A stretch of 64,000 nucleotides of DNA from Streptomyces endophytica (GCF_026153355.1 NZ_CP110636.1:6510001-6574000), one strand, 5' to 3'; counted from the first letter of the stretch, positions 52,796 through 62,552 are shown. Translations and numbers: made by a program. Notes: a model not told the origin generated them from the letters alone.

Positions 52796-55183
52796 TCACT
52801 GGGTGCCGGTGAGGTGCTCCGGGCGCACCGGCGTCTTGTTGAGCTCCAGCCCGGTCGCGTTCCGGATCGCCGCGAGGACGGCCGGGGTTGACGACAGGGT
52901 CGGGGCCTCGCCGATGCCGCGCAGCCCGTAGGGGGCGTGCTCATCGGCGAGTTCGAGCACATCGACCGGGATGGTCGGGGTGTCGAGGATCGTGGGGATC
53001 AGGTAGTCCGTGAAGGAGGGGTTGCGCACCTTCGCGGTCTTGGGGTCGACGATGATCTCCTCCATGACTGCCACGCCCAGGCCCTGGGTGGTGCCACCCT
53101 GGATCTGGCCGACGACGGACAGCGGGTTGAGCGCCTTGCCGACGTCCTGGGCCACGGCCAGCTCGATGACCTTGACCAGGCCGAGCTCGGTGTCCACCTC
53201 GACGACCGCGCGATGCGCGGCGAAGGAGTACTGGACGTGGCCGTTGCCCTGGCCGGTGTGCAGGTCGAAGGCCTCGGTGGGCCGGTGGCGCCACTCCAGC
53301 TCCAGCTCGACGGCCTCGTCCTCCAGGACGTCCACGATGTTGGCGAGGACCTCGCCGCCGTCGGTGATGACCTTGCCGTCCTCCAGGAGGAGTTCGGCGG
53401 TGGCCCACGCCGGGTGGTACGAGCCGAACTTGCGCCGTCCGATCTCCAGGACCTTCTCGCGCACGGCCTCGCAGGAGTTCTTGACCGCGCCGCCGGTGAC
53501 GTAGGTCTGGCGGGAGGCCGAGGTCGAGCCGGCCGAGCCGACCTGGGTGTCGGCGGGGTGGATGGTGACCTGCTGGACGCCCAGCTCGGTACGGGCGATC
53601 TGGGCGTGGACGGTGACGCCGCCCTGGCCGACCTCCGCCATCGCGGTGTGCACGGTCGCGACCGGCTCGCCGTTGATGACCTCCATGCGCACCTTGGCGG
53701 TGGAGTAGTCGTCGAAGCCCTCGGAGAAGCCGACGTTCTTGATGCCGACCGCGTAGCCGACGCCGCGTACGACGCCCTCGCCGTGCGTGGTGTTGGACAG
53801 TCCGCCGGGCAGCTGGCGCACGTCGGCGCCCTCACTGGACTCCCACTGGCGCTCCGGCGGCATGGGCATCGCCTTGATGCGGCGCAGCAGTTCGGCGACC
53901 GGGGCCGGGGAGTCGACCGGCTGCCCGGTCGGCATGATGGTCCCCTGCTCCATGGCGTTGAGCTGCCGGAACTCGACCCGGTCCATGCCCAGCTTGTCGG
54001 CCAGCTTGTCCATCTGCGCCTCGTACGCGAAGCACGCCTGGACCGCGCCGAAGCCGCGCATGGCGCCGCAGGGCGGGTTGTTGGAGTAGAGCGCGATCGC
54101 CTCGATGTCGACGTCGTCGATAACGTACGGGCCGACGGAGAGGGAGGAGGCGTTGCCGACGACCGCCGGGGAGGCCGACGCGTAGGCGCCGCCGTCCAGG
54201 ACGATCTTGCACTTCATGTGCGTGAGCTTGCCGTCCTTGGTGGCGCCGTGCTCGTAGTAGAGCTTGGCCGGGTGCCGGTGGACGTGCCCGAAGAAGGACT
54301 CGAACCGGTTGTAGACGATCTTGACCGGCTTGCCGGTGCGCAGCGCCAGGAGGCAGGCGTGGATCTGCATCGAGATGTCCTCGCGGCCGCCGAAGGCACC
54401 GCCGACGCCGGAGAGCGTCATCCGGACCTTCTCCTCGGGCAGGCCGAGGACCGGGGCGATCTGCTTGAGGTCCGAGTGCAGCCACTGGGTGGCGACGTAG
54501 AGGTCGACGCCGCCGTCCTCGGCGGGTACGGCCAGGCCGGACTCCGGACCGAGGAATGCCTGGTCCTGCATGCCGAAGGTGTACTCGCCCTTGACGATGA
54601 CGTCGGCGCGCTCGGCGGCCGCGTCCGCGTCGCCCCGGATGATGGGCTGGCGGTGCACGATGTTGGGGTGCGGGACGTGCCCGATGTGGTGGTCGTCGCG
54701 GTTCTCGTGGACCAGGACCGCGTCGGGGGCGATCGCCGAGGCCTCGTCGGTGATCAGCGGCAGCTCGGCGTAATCGATCTTGATCTTGGCGGCCGCGCGC
54801 CGGGCGGTCTCCGGGTGGTCGGCGGCGACCAGCGCCACCGGCTCGCCGTGGTGGCGGACCTTCTTGTGCGCGAGGACCGGGGTGTCCTGGATCTCCAGGC
54901 CGTAGTTCTTCACCTCGGTGGGCAGGTCGTCGTACGTGAGCACGGCGTAGACGCCCGGCATGGCCACGGCTTCCGAGATGTCGATCGACTTGATCTCGGC
55001 GTGCGCGACGGTGGAGCGCAGCGTCTGGCCCCACAGCATGTCCTCGTGCCACATGTCCGAGGAGTAGGCGAACTCGCCGGTGACCTTGAGGGTGCCGTCC
55101 GGCCGCAGCGTGGACTCGCCGATGCCGGCCTTGGTCTTGCCGCCCTGGGTCAGGTTGGTGGGTGTACGGGTGACACCAGCCAT
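52796..55183 (-). CDS. Xanthine dehydrogenase, molybdopterin-binding subunit
   Basis: 795 aa from ATG at 55183. Domains: an Ald_Xan_dh_C-type first part (GESTLRPDGTLKVTGEFAYS) and the two-part molybdenum domain with QDQAFLGPESGLAVP, GVGGAFGGREDISMQ, NPPCGAMRGFGAVQACFAYE, EVGQGGVTVHAQI and the catalytic Glu in LRGIGEAPTLSS near residue 760. It hydroxylates hypoxanthine and xanthine to urate with the [2Fe-2S] and FAD subunits encoded just upstream, 5 bp away. Confidence 0.94.
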   Translation of the reverse strand: MAGVTRTPTNLTQGGKTKAGIGESTLRPDGTLKVTGEFAYSSDMWHEDMLWGQTLRSTVAHAEIKSIDISEAVAMPGVYAVLTYDDLPTEVKNYGLEIQDTPVLAHKKVRHHGEPVALVAADHPETARRAAAKIKIDYAELPLITDEASAIAPDAVLVHENRDDHHIGHVPHPNIVHRQPIIRGDADAAAERADVIVKGEYTFGMQDQAFLGPESGLAVPAEDGGVDLYVATQWLHSDLKQIAPVLGLPEEKVRMTLSGVGGAFGGREDISMQIHACLLALRTGKPVKIVYNRFESFFGHVHRHPAKLYYEHGATKDGKLTHMKCKIVLDGGAYASASPAVVGNASSLSVGPYVIDDVDIEAIALYSNNPPCGAMRGFGAVQACFAYEAQMDKLADKLGMDRVEFRQLNAMEQGTIMPTGQPVDSPAPVAELLRRIKAMPMPPERQWESSEGADVRQLPGGLSNTTHGEGVVRGVGYAVGIKNVGFSEGFDDYSTAKVRMEVINGEPVATVHTAMAEVGQGGVTVHAQIARTELGVQQVTIHPADTQVGSAGSTSASRQTYVTGGAVKNSCEAVREKVLEIGRRKFGSYHPAWATAELLLEDGKVITDGGEVLANIVDVLEDEAVELELEWRHRPTEAFDLHTGQGNGHVQYSFAAHRAVVEVDTELGLVKVIELAVAQDVGKALNPLSVVGQIQGGTTQGLGVAVMEEIIVDPKTAKVRNPSFTDYLIPTILDTPTIPVDVLELADEHAPYGLRGIGEAPTLSSTPAVLAAIRNATGLELNKTPVRPEHLTGTQ

Positions 55184-55188
55184 CGTGA

Positions 55189-55791
55189 TCAGGCCCCCTG
55201 TCCGGTGGTCGCGGCGGAAGCGGACTCGCCGCGCGCGGCCGCCAGCCGGACCGCGTCGAGGATCTTCTCGTAGCCCGTGCAGCGGCACAGGTTGCCCGAC
55301 AGTGCCTCGCGGATGTCGGCGTCCGACGGGGAGTCGTTGCGCTCCAGCAGTTCGTCGGCGGCGACCAGCAGGCCCGGGGTGCAGAAACCGCACTGGACCG
55401 CGCCGGCGTCGATGAACGCCTGCTGGATCGGGGACAGTTCGCTGGTCTCGCCCGGCTTCGCCTGCCACTGCTTGGCGGCGTCGAGGCTCGTGCCGGAGCT
55501 GCCGCAGGCGCCGCTCGCGCAGCCGCCGTGCTCGGCGCGCTGCTGGGCGTAGTCGGCCAGACCCTCGACGGTCACCACCTCGCGGCCCTCGACCTGGCCG
55601 GCGGCGACCAGGCAGGAGCACACCGGCACTCCGTCCAGGCGGACCGTACAAGACCCGCATTCGCCCTGCTCACAGGCGTTCTTGGAGCCCGGGAGGCCCA
55701 TCCGCTCGCGGAGGACGTACAGCAGGCTCTCGCCTTCCCAGACGTCGTCGGCCTCCTGCTGGCGGCCGTTGACGGTGAATGTCACGCGCAC
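55189..55791 (-). CDS. Xanthine dehydrogenase, [2Fe-2S] subunit
   Basis: 200 aa from GTG at 55791. Plant-type cluster cysteines are in NACEQGECGSCTVRLDGVPVC and the second cluster in VQCGFCTPGLL plus GNLCRCTGY. Between them is an insert HGGCASGACGSSG with two further Cys, not part of either standard cluster. Passes electrons from the molybdenum centre to FAD. Start overlaps the FAD subunit end by 10 bp. Confidence 0.94.
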   Translation of the reverse strand: MRVTFTVNGRQQEADDVWEGESLLYVLRERMGLPGSKNACEQGECGSCTVRLDGVPVCSCLVAAGQVEGREVVTVEGLADYAQQRAEHGGCASGACGSSGTSLDAAKQWQAKPGETSELSPIQQAFIDAGAVQCGFCTPGLLVAADELLERNDSPSDADIREALSGNLCRCTGYEKILDAVRLAAARGESASAATTGQGA

Positions 55792-56669
55792 TGTGCGCTC
55801 CTCTCATTGCCGCGGTAGGACTCCCAGGTCCAGCCGAGGGTGCGGCGCGCCATGATGCCGACCGCGTGCCGGCGGTACTTGGCGCTGCCGCGCACATCGT
55901 CGATCGGGTTGCAGGCACCGGAGGCGAGCTGCGCGAACTGCTTGGCCACGGACGGCGGGATGGGATTGCCGGACTCCCAGAAGCCGCCCTCCTCCAGCGC
56001 CGCGGCGAGGAAGTCCTCGGCCTCGCGGGCCCGTACGGGGGTGGGTGCGGCGGAGCCGATGCCGGTGCGGACCGTGCGGGTCTCGGGGTGCAGCGCGATG
56101 CCGAAGGCGCACACCGCGATGACCATGGCGTTGCGGGTGCCGACCTTGGAGAACTGCTGCGGGCCGTCGGCCTTCGGCAGATGCACCGAACGGATCAGCT
56201 CGTCGGGCGCGAGGGCGTTGCGCTTGACGCCGACGTAGAACTCGTCGATCGGGATCATGCGGCTGCCGCGGACGGACTCGACCTCGACCTCGCAGCCGGA
56301 GGCGAGCAGCGCGGGGTGGGCGTCACCGGCCGGGGAGGCGGTGCCGAGGTTGCCGCCGACGCCGCCGCGGTTGCGGATCTGCGGGGAGGCGACGGTGTGG
56401 GAGGCGAGCGCCAGACCGGGGAGTTCGGTCCGCAGGTTCTCCATGATCCTGGTGTAGGGAACGGAGGCACCGAGGCGTACGGTCTTCTCTCCCACCTCCC
56501 ACTCGCTCAGCTCACCGATGCGGTTCAGGTCGAGCAGGTACTCGGGGCGGCGGTGGTCGAAGTTGATCTCGACCATCACGTCCGTGCCGCCCGCGATGGG
56601 CACAGCGGTGGGGTGCTCGGCCTTGGCAGCGAGCGCCTCCTCCCAGCTGGCGGGGCGAAGGAAGTCCAT
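55782..56669 (-). CDS. Xanthine dehydrogenase, FAD-binding subunit
   Basis: 295 aa, first gene of the dehydrogenase operon. FAD motifs AVPIAGGTDVMVEI and VASPQIRNRGGVGGNLGTASPAGDAHP are typical of the CoxM/XdhB family; the C-terminal CO-dehydrogenase flavoprotein domain follows (KVGTRNAMVIAVCAFGI). Reduces NAD. Divergent from the PucR gene. Confidence 0.93.
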   Translation of the reverse strand: MDFLRPASWEEALAAKAEHPTAVPIAGGTDVMVEINFDHRRPEYLLDLNRIGELSEWEVGEKTVRLGASVPYTRIMENLRTELPGLALASHTVASPQIRNRGGVGGNLGTASPAGDAHPALLASGCEVEVESVRGSRMIPIDEFYVGVKRNALAPDELIRSVHLPKADGPQQFSKVGTRNAMVIAVCAFGIALHPETRTVRTGIGSAAPTPVRAREAEDFLAAALEEGGFWESGNPIPPSVAKQFAQLASGACNPIDDVRGSAKYRRHAVGIMARRTLGWTWESYRGNERSAQCA

Positions 56670-56757
56670 GGGTGGCCTCTTCTACGAAAAGATGGGGTCG
56701 TTCGCTGCTCATGGTGAGGAGCCGGGGCTCCCGTCGCCATCGAGCCGTTCATGTCTT

Positions 56758-56782
56758 GTTCACGCGGTTGGTTTCAGTGAAC
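56758..56782. promoter_or_regulatory. Possible PucR/xdh operator
   Basis: GTTCAC and GTGAAC form an inverted repeat with a 13-base spacer in the 265-bp space between the xanthine dehydrogenase operon and the divergent PucR gene. Short arms; assignment rests on position only. Confidence 0.3.
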
Positions 56783-56934
56783 GCGCCCGGCACCCACCCG
56801 GTGCAGTCACCGAAACCATGAAGCGGTTGGCTGGCCAAGCCACCTGTCTTGTAGATTCGAACGAAAGACGAGGCTCTGAAACCTCGCGGCATTCCACCGG
56901 CAACACCAGACAGCAAAGAACGGCGGGCGAGGTC

Positions 56935-58596
56935 ATGCGGCTCCGCGCACTCCTGGACACCCATACCCTGGGCCTTCGGCTGCTCGGCGGCGAGGACGAA
57001 CTGGACCGCACGGTACGCGGCGTGATGACCACGGACCTGCGGGATCCCAGCCGGTACCTCTCCGGCGGCGAGCTGGTGCTGACCGGTCTGGCCTGGCGCC
57101 GCGAGCCGGAGGACTCCGAGCGGTTCGTACGGATCCTGGCCTCGGCCGGGGTCGCCGGGCTCGGTGCGGGCGAGGCCGAGCTGGGCGCGATCCCCGACGA
57201 TCTCGTCCAGGCCTGCGCCCGGCACCGCCTGCCGCTCTTCTCGGTGGACGAGACGGTCTCCTTCGCGTCCATCACCGAGCACGTGGTGCGGCAGGTCTCC
57301 AGCGAGCGGGCCGGCGACCTGGCCGCCGTGGTGGACCGCCACCGCCGGCTGATGACGTCGGGCCCCACGGGCGGCGGCCCGGAGGTGGTCCTGGACCTGC
57401 TCGGCTCCGACCTGGACCTGCGGGCCTGGGTGCTCTCCCCCACCGGCCGGCAGATCGCCGGATCGACGCTGGCCGGCTCCGGGCCCGAGCTGCCCGCCGG
57501 CCTGGCCGCCCGGCTCGCCGGTGAACATCTGGCGGCCGCCCGCAGCGGCCGGCGCGGGCCCCACCGGATCGCCCTGGAGGGCGCCACGTACTCGCTGTTC
57601 CCGATCCGCCACGAGAGCCGTGACCTGCGGCAGACGCTGCTGAGCGACTGGCTGCTGGCCGTCGAGGCGGACGCCGGCGACTGGCCCGAGGAGCGGCTCG
57701 ACCTGCTGCACGGCGTCACCCAGCTGATCGCCGTCGAACGGGACCGGCGCGACGCCGCCCGTACGGTCCGCCGGCGGCTCGCGCAGGAGGTGCTGGAGCT
57801 CGTCCAGACCGGTGCGCCGCCCGCCGAGATCGCGGCCCGGCTGCGGGTCGCGGCGCCGGTGCTGCTGCCCGGCCTGGGCACCGCGCCGCACTGGCAGATC
57901 GTGGTGGCCAGGGTCGAGTGGGAGGGCGGCGACCTGCCCGGCGGCCCGGTGGCGCAGTCCCTCCTGGAGGAGGTGCTGGTGGACCCGGGCACCTTCGGGC
58001 CGGAGCCCTCCGACCGGATCGCGGTGGCGCACACCGGCGACGAGGCGGTGGCCCTGGTGCCGCTGCCGGTCCCGGACGAGCCCGAGGACGGCTCGGCGGC
58101 CGGGCTGCACGCGGATGCGCTGCTCTCCGTCGTCCAGGAACCGCTGGGCCGCGGGCTGGACGGCGACGGGCGGCTGACGGTCGGGGTGAGCGCCTCGGTC
58201 CACTCGGCGGAGGGGCTGCGCGGCGCCCTGGAGGAGGCCCGGCACGCCCGCCGGGTGGCCGCGGCCCGCCCGGGCCGGGTCTGCGCCGCCGGCCACGAGG
58301 AGCTGGCCTCGCACGTCCTGCTGCTCCCGTTCGTCCCCGACGACGTCCGCCGCGCCTTCACCGCCCGCCTGCTGGACCCGCTCCGCGACTACGACCGCCG
58401 GCACCGCGCCGAGCTGATCCCGACCCTGGAGGCGTTCCTGGACTGCGACGGCTCCTGGACCCGCTGCGCCACCCGCCTCCACCTGCACGTCAACACGCTC
58501 CGCTACCGGGTCGGCCGGATCGAGCAGCTCACCGGCCGCGACCTGTCCCGCCTGGAGGACAAGCTGGACTTCTTCCTGGCCCTGCGGATGAGCTGA
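56935..58596 (+). CDS. PucR-family purine catabolism regulator
   Basis: 553 aa from ATG at 56935 (GGGCGAGGTC upstream). The N-terminal PucR domain (about 1-125) includes LGLRLLGGEDELDRTVRGVMTTDLRDPSRYL split by turns; a GGDEF-like linker (ERLTVGVSASVHSAEGL region) lies around 400-440; the C-terminal HTH_30 reads LDCDGSWTRCATRLHLHVNTL, RYRVGRIEQLTGRDL. PucR-type proteins activate or repress purine degradation genes in response to pathway metabolites. Divergent from xdh, its likely target. Confidence 0.92.
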   Translation: MRLRALLDTHTLGLRLLGGEDELDRTVRGVMTTDLRDPSRYLSGGELVLTGLAWRREPEDSERFVRILASAGVAGLGAGEAELGAIPDDLVQACARHRLPLFSVDETVSFASITEHVVRQVSSERAGDLAAVVDRHRRLMTSGPTGGGPEVVLDLLGSDLDLRAWVLSPTGRQIAGSTLAGSGPELPAGLAARLAGEHLAAARSGRRGPHRIALEGATYSLFPIRHESRDLRQTLLSDWLLAVEADAGDWPEERLDLLHGVTQLIAVERDRRDAARTVRRRLAQEVLELVQTGAPPAEIAARLRVAAPVLLPGLGTAPHWQIVVARVEWEGGDLPGGPVAQSLLEEVLVDPGTFGPEPSDRIAVAHTGDEAVALVPLPVPDEPEDGSAAGLHADALLSVVQEPLGRGLDGDGRLTVGVSASVHSAEGLRGALEEARHARRVAAARPGRVCAAGHEELASHVLLLPFVPDDVRRAFTARLLDPLRDYDRRHRAELIPTLEAFLDCDGSWTRCATRLHLHVNTLRYRVGRIEQLTGRDLSRLEDKLDFFLALRMS

Positions 58597-58896
58597 GGGG
58601 GCGGTGGCGGGGGCGGCGGCCCGCCCCCGCCCGCCGCACCCCGCCCGTTCCGGAATCGGCCATTCGGGGTAACCCGAACGGGCGTCATCGCGCCAACTCC
58701 GTACGGCCGCCGACCACCTGCGCCACCGGGCGACCGCCCCGTGACGGGCCCGATCAGGGCCGTCCGGCTGCCCCGAACGGGCCACGGCGCGATTGTGAAT
58801 TCATTCACCCACCCCCTTGGCCGCACCACGGAATCCGTGCTGAGATTCGCCCAGGCTTCCTGTTTCCAGCTCAATGGCGCGCTCGGGGAGGGCAAT

Positions 58897-59766
58897 GTGG
58901 CGGATACCGCCATGTCAGGATCCGCGGATGCCGCGGATTCCGTCAGTTCCGCCGATCCGGTACCGCTCGCGGTACCGGCACCGGCACCCGCACCGGAAGT
59001 ACCGGCAGCCAGAACGGTCGAGGGGGACGATCCCCTCGACCGTGCCGTTTGGCGGCTGCGCTCCCGCGGCTGCTGGGACGACGCGGCCGCACTCCTGGAA
59101 CCACACTCCGCCCGGCACGCCCCGGCCGCCCTGCGGCGCGCCGCCCTCCTGGTGGAGCGCTGCATGTTCACGACCACCGGCTGGGCCGAGGCGGAGGACG
59201 CGCTGCGCGCCGCCGAGGCGCTGGCCGGCGACGACGACGAGCGGGGCGGCGCGGCCTGCGAACGCGGTCATCTCGCCTACGCCGCAACGGTGTTGGGCGT
59301 ACGGGACCGGGCCGACGAGGCCCGTTCGGCGCTCGGCCGGGCGGCCGCGCTGCTCGCCCCGACCGCGGCCGGCCGCCCGCTGCTGGACTTCCGGCGCGGG
59401 CTGATGGCCGAGCACGTCGCGGACAGCCCGGACGCGGCCCGCGCCGCCTACCGCCGTGCCCACGCCGGTGCCACCGCCCAGGGCGACAGCCTGCTGCTGT
59501 CCTTCACCTGGCGCCATCTGGCCGGACTCGCCCTGCGGGACGGGGAGTTGGCGGAGGCCCGGCACGGATTCGCCGAATCGCTGCGGATCCGCGAGGAACT
59601 GGGCTTCCTCGTCGGCACGGCCCCGGCGCTCGCGGCACTGGCCGACGCCGCCCCGGAGGACGACGCGGACCGCCTCCGCGCGGAGGCCGCCCGCCTCTTC
59701 CGCCTCATGGGCGGCGTCCCCACCTGGCTCGCCGACCACCTTTCGACGACCACGGCGGCGACGTAA
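58897..59766 (+). CDS. TPR/helical-repeat protein of unknown function
   Basis: GTG at 58897 follows GGGGAGGG by 4-5 bases and gives 289 aa; longer upstream starts have no ribosome site. A disordered N-terminus with alternating Pro-Ala (VPAPAPAPEVPA) leads into helical repeats: AEDALRAAEALAGDDDERGG, ADEARSALGRAAALL, DAARAAYRRAHAGATAQGD and LAEARHGFAESLRIREELG. Such TPR-like modules mediate protein contacts. Related proteins appear in regulators of the SARP/LuxR type, but no DNA-binding domain is present here. Confidence 0.6.
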   Translation: MADTAMSGSADAADSVSSADPVPLAVPAPAPAPEVPAARTVEGDDPLDRAVWRLRSRGCWDDAAALLEPHSARHAPAALRRAALLVERCMFTTTGWAEAEDALRAAEALAGDDDERGGAACERGHLAYAATVLGVRDRADEARSALGRAAALLAPTAAGRPLLDFRRGLMAEHVADSPDAARAAYRRAHAGATAQGDSLLLSFTWRHLAGLALRDGELAEARHGFAESLRIREELGFLVGTAPALAALADAAPEDDADRLRAEAARLFRLMGGVPTWLADHLSTTTAAT

Positions 59767-59988
59767 CCTCCTGCTCCGTCCCCGTACACCGGCCCGGCCG
59801 TCCGCCAGCCCGTCAGCCCGCCCGTCCGCCCGTCCGGCGGCCCGTTCGTTCGTCCGTGCGTCCGCCAGCCCGCCGGTGCGCCGGTGCGCCAATCCGCCGG
59901 TGCGCCAACCCGCAGAATGCGCGCCCCCGTTGACCACGCCCGGCAGCGCGCTCCATACAGGGCGGCCGGAAAACCGCACCACTTCACC

Positions 59989-60014
59989 CGCCCACCCCCG
60001 AAGGGGGGTGGGCG
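59989..60014 (+). terminator. Possible terminator in the low-complexity region
   Basis: CGCCCACCCCC and GGGGGTGGGCG, perfect 11-bp arms around GAAG, followed by an A-rich run (AAAAACCAAAA). It resembles the hairpin after the kinase gene at 10118. About 220 bp beyond the TPR gene. Confidence 0.5.
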
Positions 60015-60106
60015 GCGGGGAAAAACCAAAAGAGGTGCGGGTGGGCGGCGGGGAAGAGGGCACCCGCACCACACGCCCTCGCGCACCCGCGTCTGAGCCT
60101 GCGCCT

Positions 60107-60147
60107 GCACCCGCACCCGCACCCGCACCCGCACCCGCACCCGCACC
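60107..60147 (+). repeat. GCACCC hexamer microsatellite
   Basis: Six full and one partial copy of GCACCC in a row, preceded by two degenerate GCGCCT/GCCTGC units. Such tracts change length easily by slippage. Confidence 0.85.
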
Positions 60148-60632
60148 ACCCTCGCGGGAGGGCCCGCCCCCTCCGGAGGGTCGGCGCGCCACCGGGGCAC
60201 CCACACCACCTCGTGGGACGACCGCCCCGCGCTCGCGGCCCGCCCTCCCACGCAGGCCCGTAGGACCGCTCGTCACCCCGGGTTCTCGCCCGCCCCGCCG
60301 ACGCGCCCCCACTCCCACCCCCACCCGCCCGGGACATGTCAAGGCATCGTCATCAGCCATGCCCATGTTCACCGCGATTGGCCGGAACGGGTCTGTCCTG
60401 GGAGCGGATCGGCCGGGGCGCGACGGTCGGCGGGTGGCGGCCCGCGGCGGCGCGAGGGGCGAACCGTGAGGTGGGCGACGCGCACCGGCCGGGCGGGCGG
60501 TGGGGATGCGACCTGCCCCGCCTGCCCCGAGAATGGCCTCAAGTCGCACTGTGAGCGGGCGGCGCGGCCTGGATGCTGGTCCGGGACCAGCTGGGGCCCC
60601 TCCCATCGACAGAGCCCACCAGGAGGCCATCT

Positions 60633-61508
60633 GTGGCAGCAGGAGTGACCAAGACGACCGCTGGAACCGACTGGGGCAAGGCGGATTTCGAGGCGATCTA
60701 CAACTGCCCTGATCCGCGACGGTACTTCAGCACGCTGCAACCCCTGGAGTACCAGATTCCGCACCACGGCCAGGCGGTGTTCCGCGCGCTGGCCGAGAAC
60801 CTGCGCCGGTGCCGCGGTGATCGCCCCCCGCTGAGCGTCGTGGATCTGTGCTGCTCGTACGGGGTCAACGCGGCGCTGCTCAACTACCGGCTGTCCCTGA
60901 CCGACCTCTACGGGCGCTATGCCGGATACCGTCCGGACGGTCCGACGACCGGCCAACTGATCGACGAGGACCGCACGTTCTTCGCCACCCGGCGACGCGC
61001 CGAAGCCGTCCGGGTGACCGGCATCGACGCGGCGGATCGGGCCGTGGGGTACGCGCGCGAGGTCGGCCTGCTCGACCACGGCTTCGCGGAGAATCTGGAG
61101 CTCGACGAGCCGAGCCCGGAGTTGCGCGCCGTACTGGCCGGCACCGATCTGATCACCGTCACCGGCGGCGTCGGCTACATCTCCGCCCGGACCTTCGGCC
61201 GGCTCTTCGACTGTGTGAGCCGGCCGCCCTGGGTCGCCGCGTTCGTCCTGCGTACGGTCTCCTACCGGCCGGTGTCCGCGCTGCTGGCCCGGGCCGGGCT
61301 GGTGACCGAGCAGCTCACCACCCGTACGTTCCGCCAGCGGCGGTTCGCCGACGGCGACGAGCGGCGCGCGGCGTTCGAGGCGCTGGCCCGGCGCGGGCTG
61401 TCCATCGCGGGCAAGGAGTCCGACGGCTTCTACCACGCCGATCTGTACCTGTCCCGGCCGGCCGCCGAGGTCGCGGCACTACCGCTGTCCGAACTGCTGC
61501 CGGACTGA
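60633..61508 (+). CDS. Class I SAM-dependent methyltransferase-like protein
   Basis: 291 aa from GTG at 60633 (CAGGAGGCCATCT upstream). SAM-binding motif I is SVVDLCCSYGVNAALLNYRL, and VTGIDAADRAVGYAREVGL is motif II. The region DLITVTGGVGYISARTFGRLF matches the post-motif strand. N-terminal WGKADFEAIYNCPDPRRYF and the His in QIPHHGQAVF are conserved-looking. Substrate unknown; an actinobacterial biosynthetic-type enzyme is plausible. It stands alone. Confidence 0.72.
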   Translation: MAAGVTKTTAGTDWGKADFEAIYNCPDPRRYFSTLQPLEYQIPHHGQAVFRALAENLRRCRGDRPPLSVVDLCCSYGVNAALLNYRLSLTDLYGRYAGYRPDGPTTGQLIDEDRTFFATRRRAEAVRVTGIDAADRAVGYAREVGLLDHGFAENLELDEPSPELRAVLAGTDLITVTGGVGYISARTFGRLFDCVSRPPWVAAFVLRTVSYRPVSALLARAGLVTEQLTTRTFRQRRFADGDERRAAFEALARRGLSIAGKESDGFYHADLYLSRPAAEVAALPLSELLPD

Positions 61509-61667
61509 GCGCGGGCCGGGTCCGGGTGGCCGATCCGGCCGATCCGGGCGGCCGGGCCGGCCGGTCGGCATCGGCTGACCGGTCGCTCCGGGCGGCGGAA
61601 CCCGCGGTTCCGAGGACGAGCCGAGCGATCGGGCCCTCCGGCCCATCGGCCCGTGCACCCGGCCCGC

Positions 61668-62366
61668 TCAATGCGGGTGCCGGGCCACCGAGACGTGTTC
61701 GCGGGCGATGCGTTCGGCGACCGTGTACTCCTGGGCGATCAGGGCGTCGAGCAGCGCGGTGTGTTCGGAGGCGTCGGCCAGCAGCTCGGCGGTGCGGAGG
61801 CGGGCGCCGCCGGCCGCGGACCACTGGGCACGGCGGAGCAGGTCGCCGGTGACCTCGGCGAGCCGGCGGTTGCCGGTGAGCGACATCACGGCCTGGTGGA
61901 AGGCGTGGTCGGCCTCGGCGTAGCCGACCCGGTCACCGCGGGCGGCGGCCGCGACGCCCGAGGCGGCGAGCGGGCGCAGCTCCTCCCAGCGCTCCGGGGG
62001 CAGCGCCCGGGCCAGCCGGACGATCGCGGGCACCTCCAGCATGGTGCGGACCTCGGCCAGCTCGGCGAGGTCGCGGGAGCTGCGTTCGGCGATCCGGAAG
62101 CCGCGGTTGGGTACGACCTCGACGGCGCCCTCGCCGGCGAGCTGCTGCATGGCCTCCCGGACCGGGGTCGCGGACACCCCGTAGCGCTCGGCGAGCGCCG
62201 GGCCGGAGTAGACCTCGCCGGGGGCCAGCTCACCGTCGACCAGGGCCCGGCGCAGCGCGGCCAGCACCTGGGCGCGGACCGAGTGCCGCCGGGGCGCGGC
62301 GGGACCGGGCTGCGCGGGTACCCAGGCCCGTGCGCGCGGCGGCTGCTCCGCTGTGCCCTGCTCCAT
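61668..62366 (-). CDS. GntR-family regulator with FCD domain
   Basis: 232 aa from ATG at 62366 (CAGAAGGAGCCGCC upstream). Winged helix: VRAQVLAALRRALVDGELAP, ALAERYGVSATPVREAMQQL, VEVVPNRGFRIAE. The FCD ligand domain has metal-site His in ADHAFHQAVMSLTGNRRL and SEHTALLDALIAQE. FadR-subfamily regulators sense carboxylic acids. Divergent from the FhuF-like gene, but its own target is unclear. Confidence 0.9.
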   Translation of the reverse strand: MEQGTAEQPPRARAWVPAQPGPAAPRRHSVRAQVLAALRRALVDGELAPGEVYSGPALAERYGVSATPVREAMQQLAGEGAVEVVPNRGFRIAERSSRDLAELAEVRTMLEVPAIVRLARALPPERWEELRPLAASGVAAAARGDRVGYAEADHAFHQAVMSLTGNRRLAEVTGDLLRRAQWSAAGGARLRTAELLADASEHTALLDALIAQEYTVAERIAREHVSVARHPH

Positions 62367-62505
62367 GGCGGCTCCTTCTGACATTCCCAGCACGATAGGC
62401 GGCCTTGGCGATAGTTCAAATCCGGAAGGAGGCGGATCGGCCGGTCCTGGCCCTCATGAAGGTGGTGCAGGACTGGCTCGCGAGGGGCCCGGGTAGGGTT
62501 TCCGA

Positions 62506-62524
62506 TAAGGTAAGCCTTACCTGC
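62506..62524 (+). promoter_or_regulatory. DmdR1/IdeR-type iron box
   Basis: TAAGGTAAGCCTTACCTGC agrees with the actinobacterial consensus TWAGGTWAGSCTWACCTWA at all but the last two positions. It lies about 30-45 bp before the FhuF-like start, the usual place for iron-dependent repression. Confidence 0.85.
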
Positions 62525-62552
62525 CAACGCTCGCGATTCGGTGGTCACCCCC

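Larger units (their letters stand above)
59767..60632. other. 866-bp low-complexity region without a supported gene
   Basis: Contains CCGCCAGCCCG/GTCCGCC-type simple repeats (59800-59910), a hairpin (59989-60014), a 17-bp direct repeat GGGTGGGCGGCGGGGAA (60006-60022 and 60039-60055) and a hexamer array (60107-60147). Open frames through it give only Pro/Arg/Ala-rich products. The 3' end should hold the methyltransferase promoter. Confidence 0.65.
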
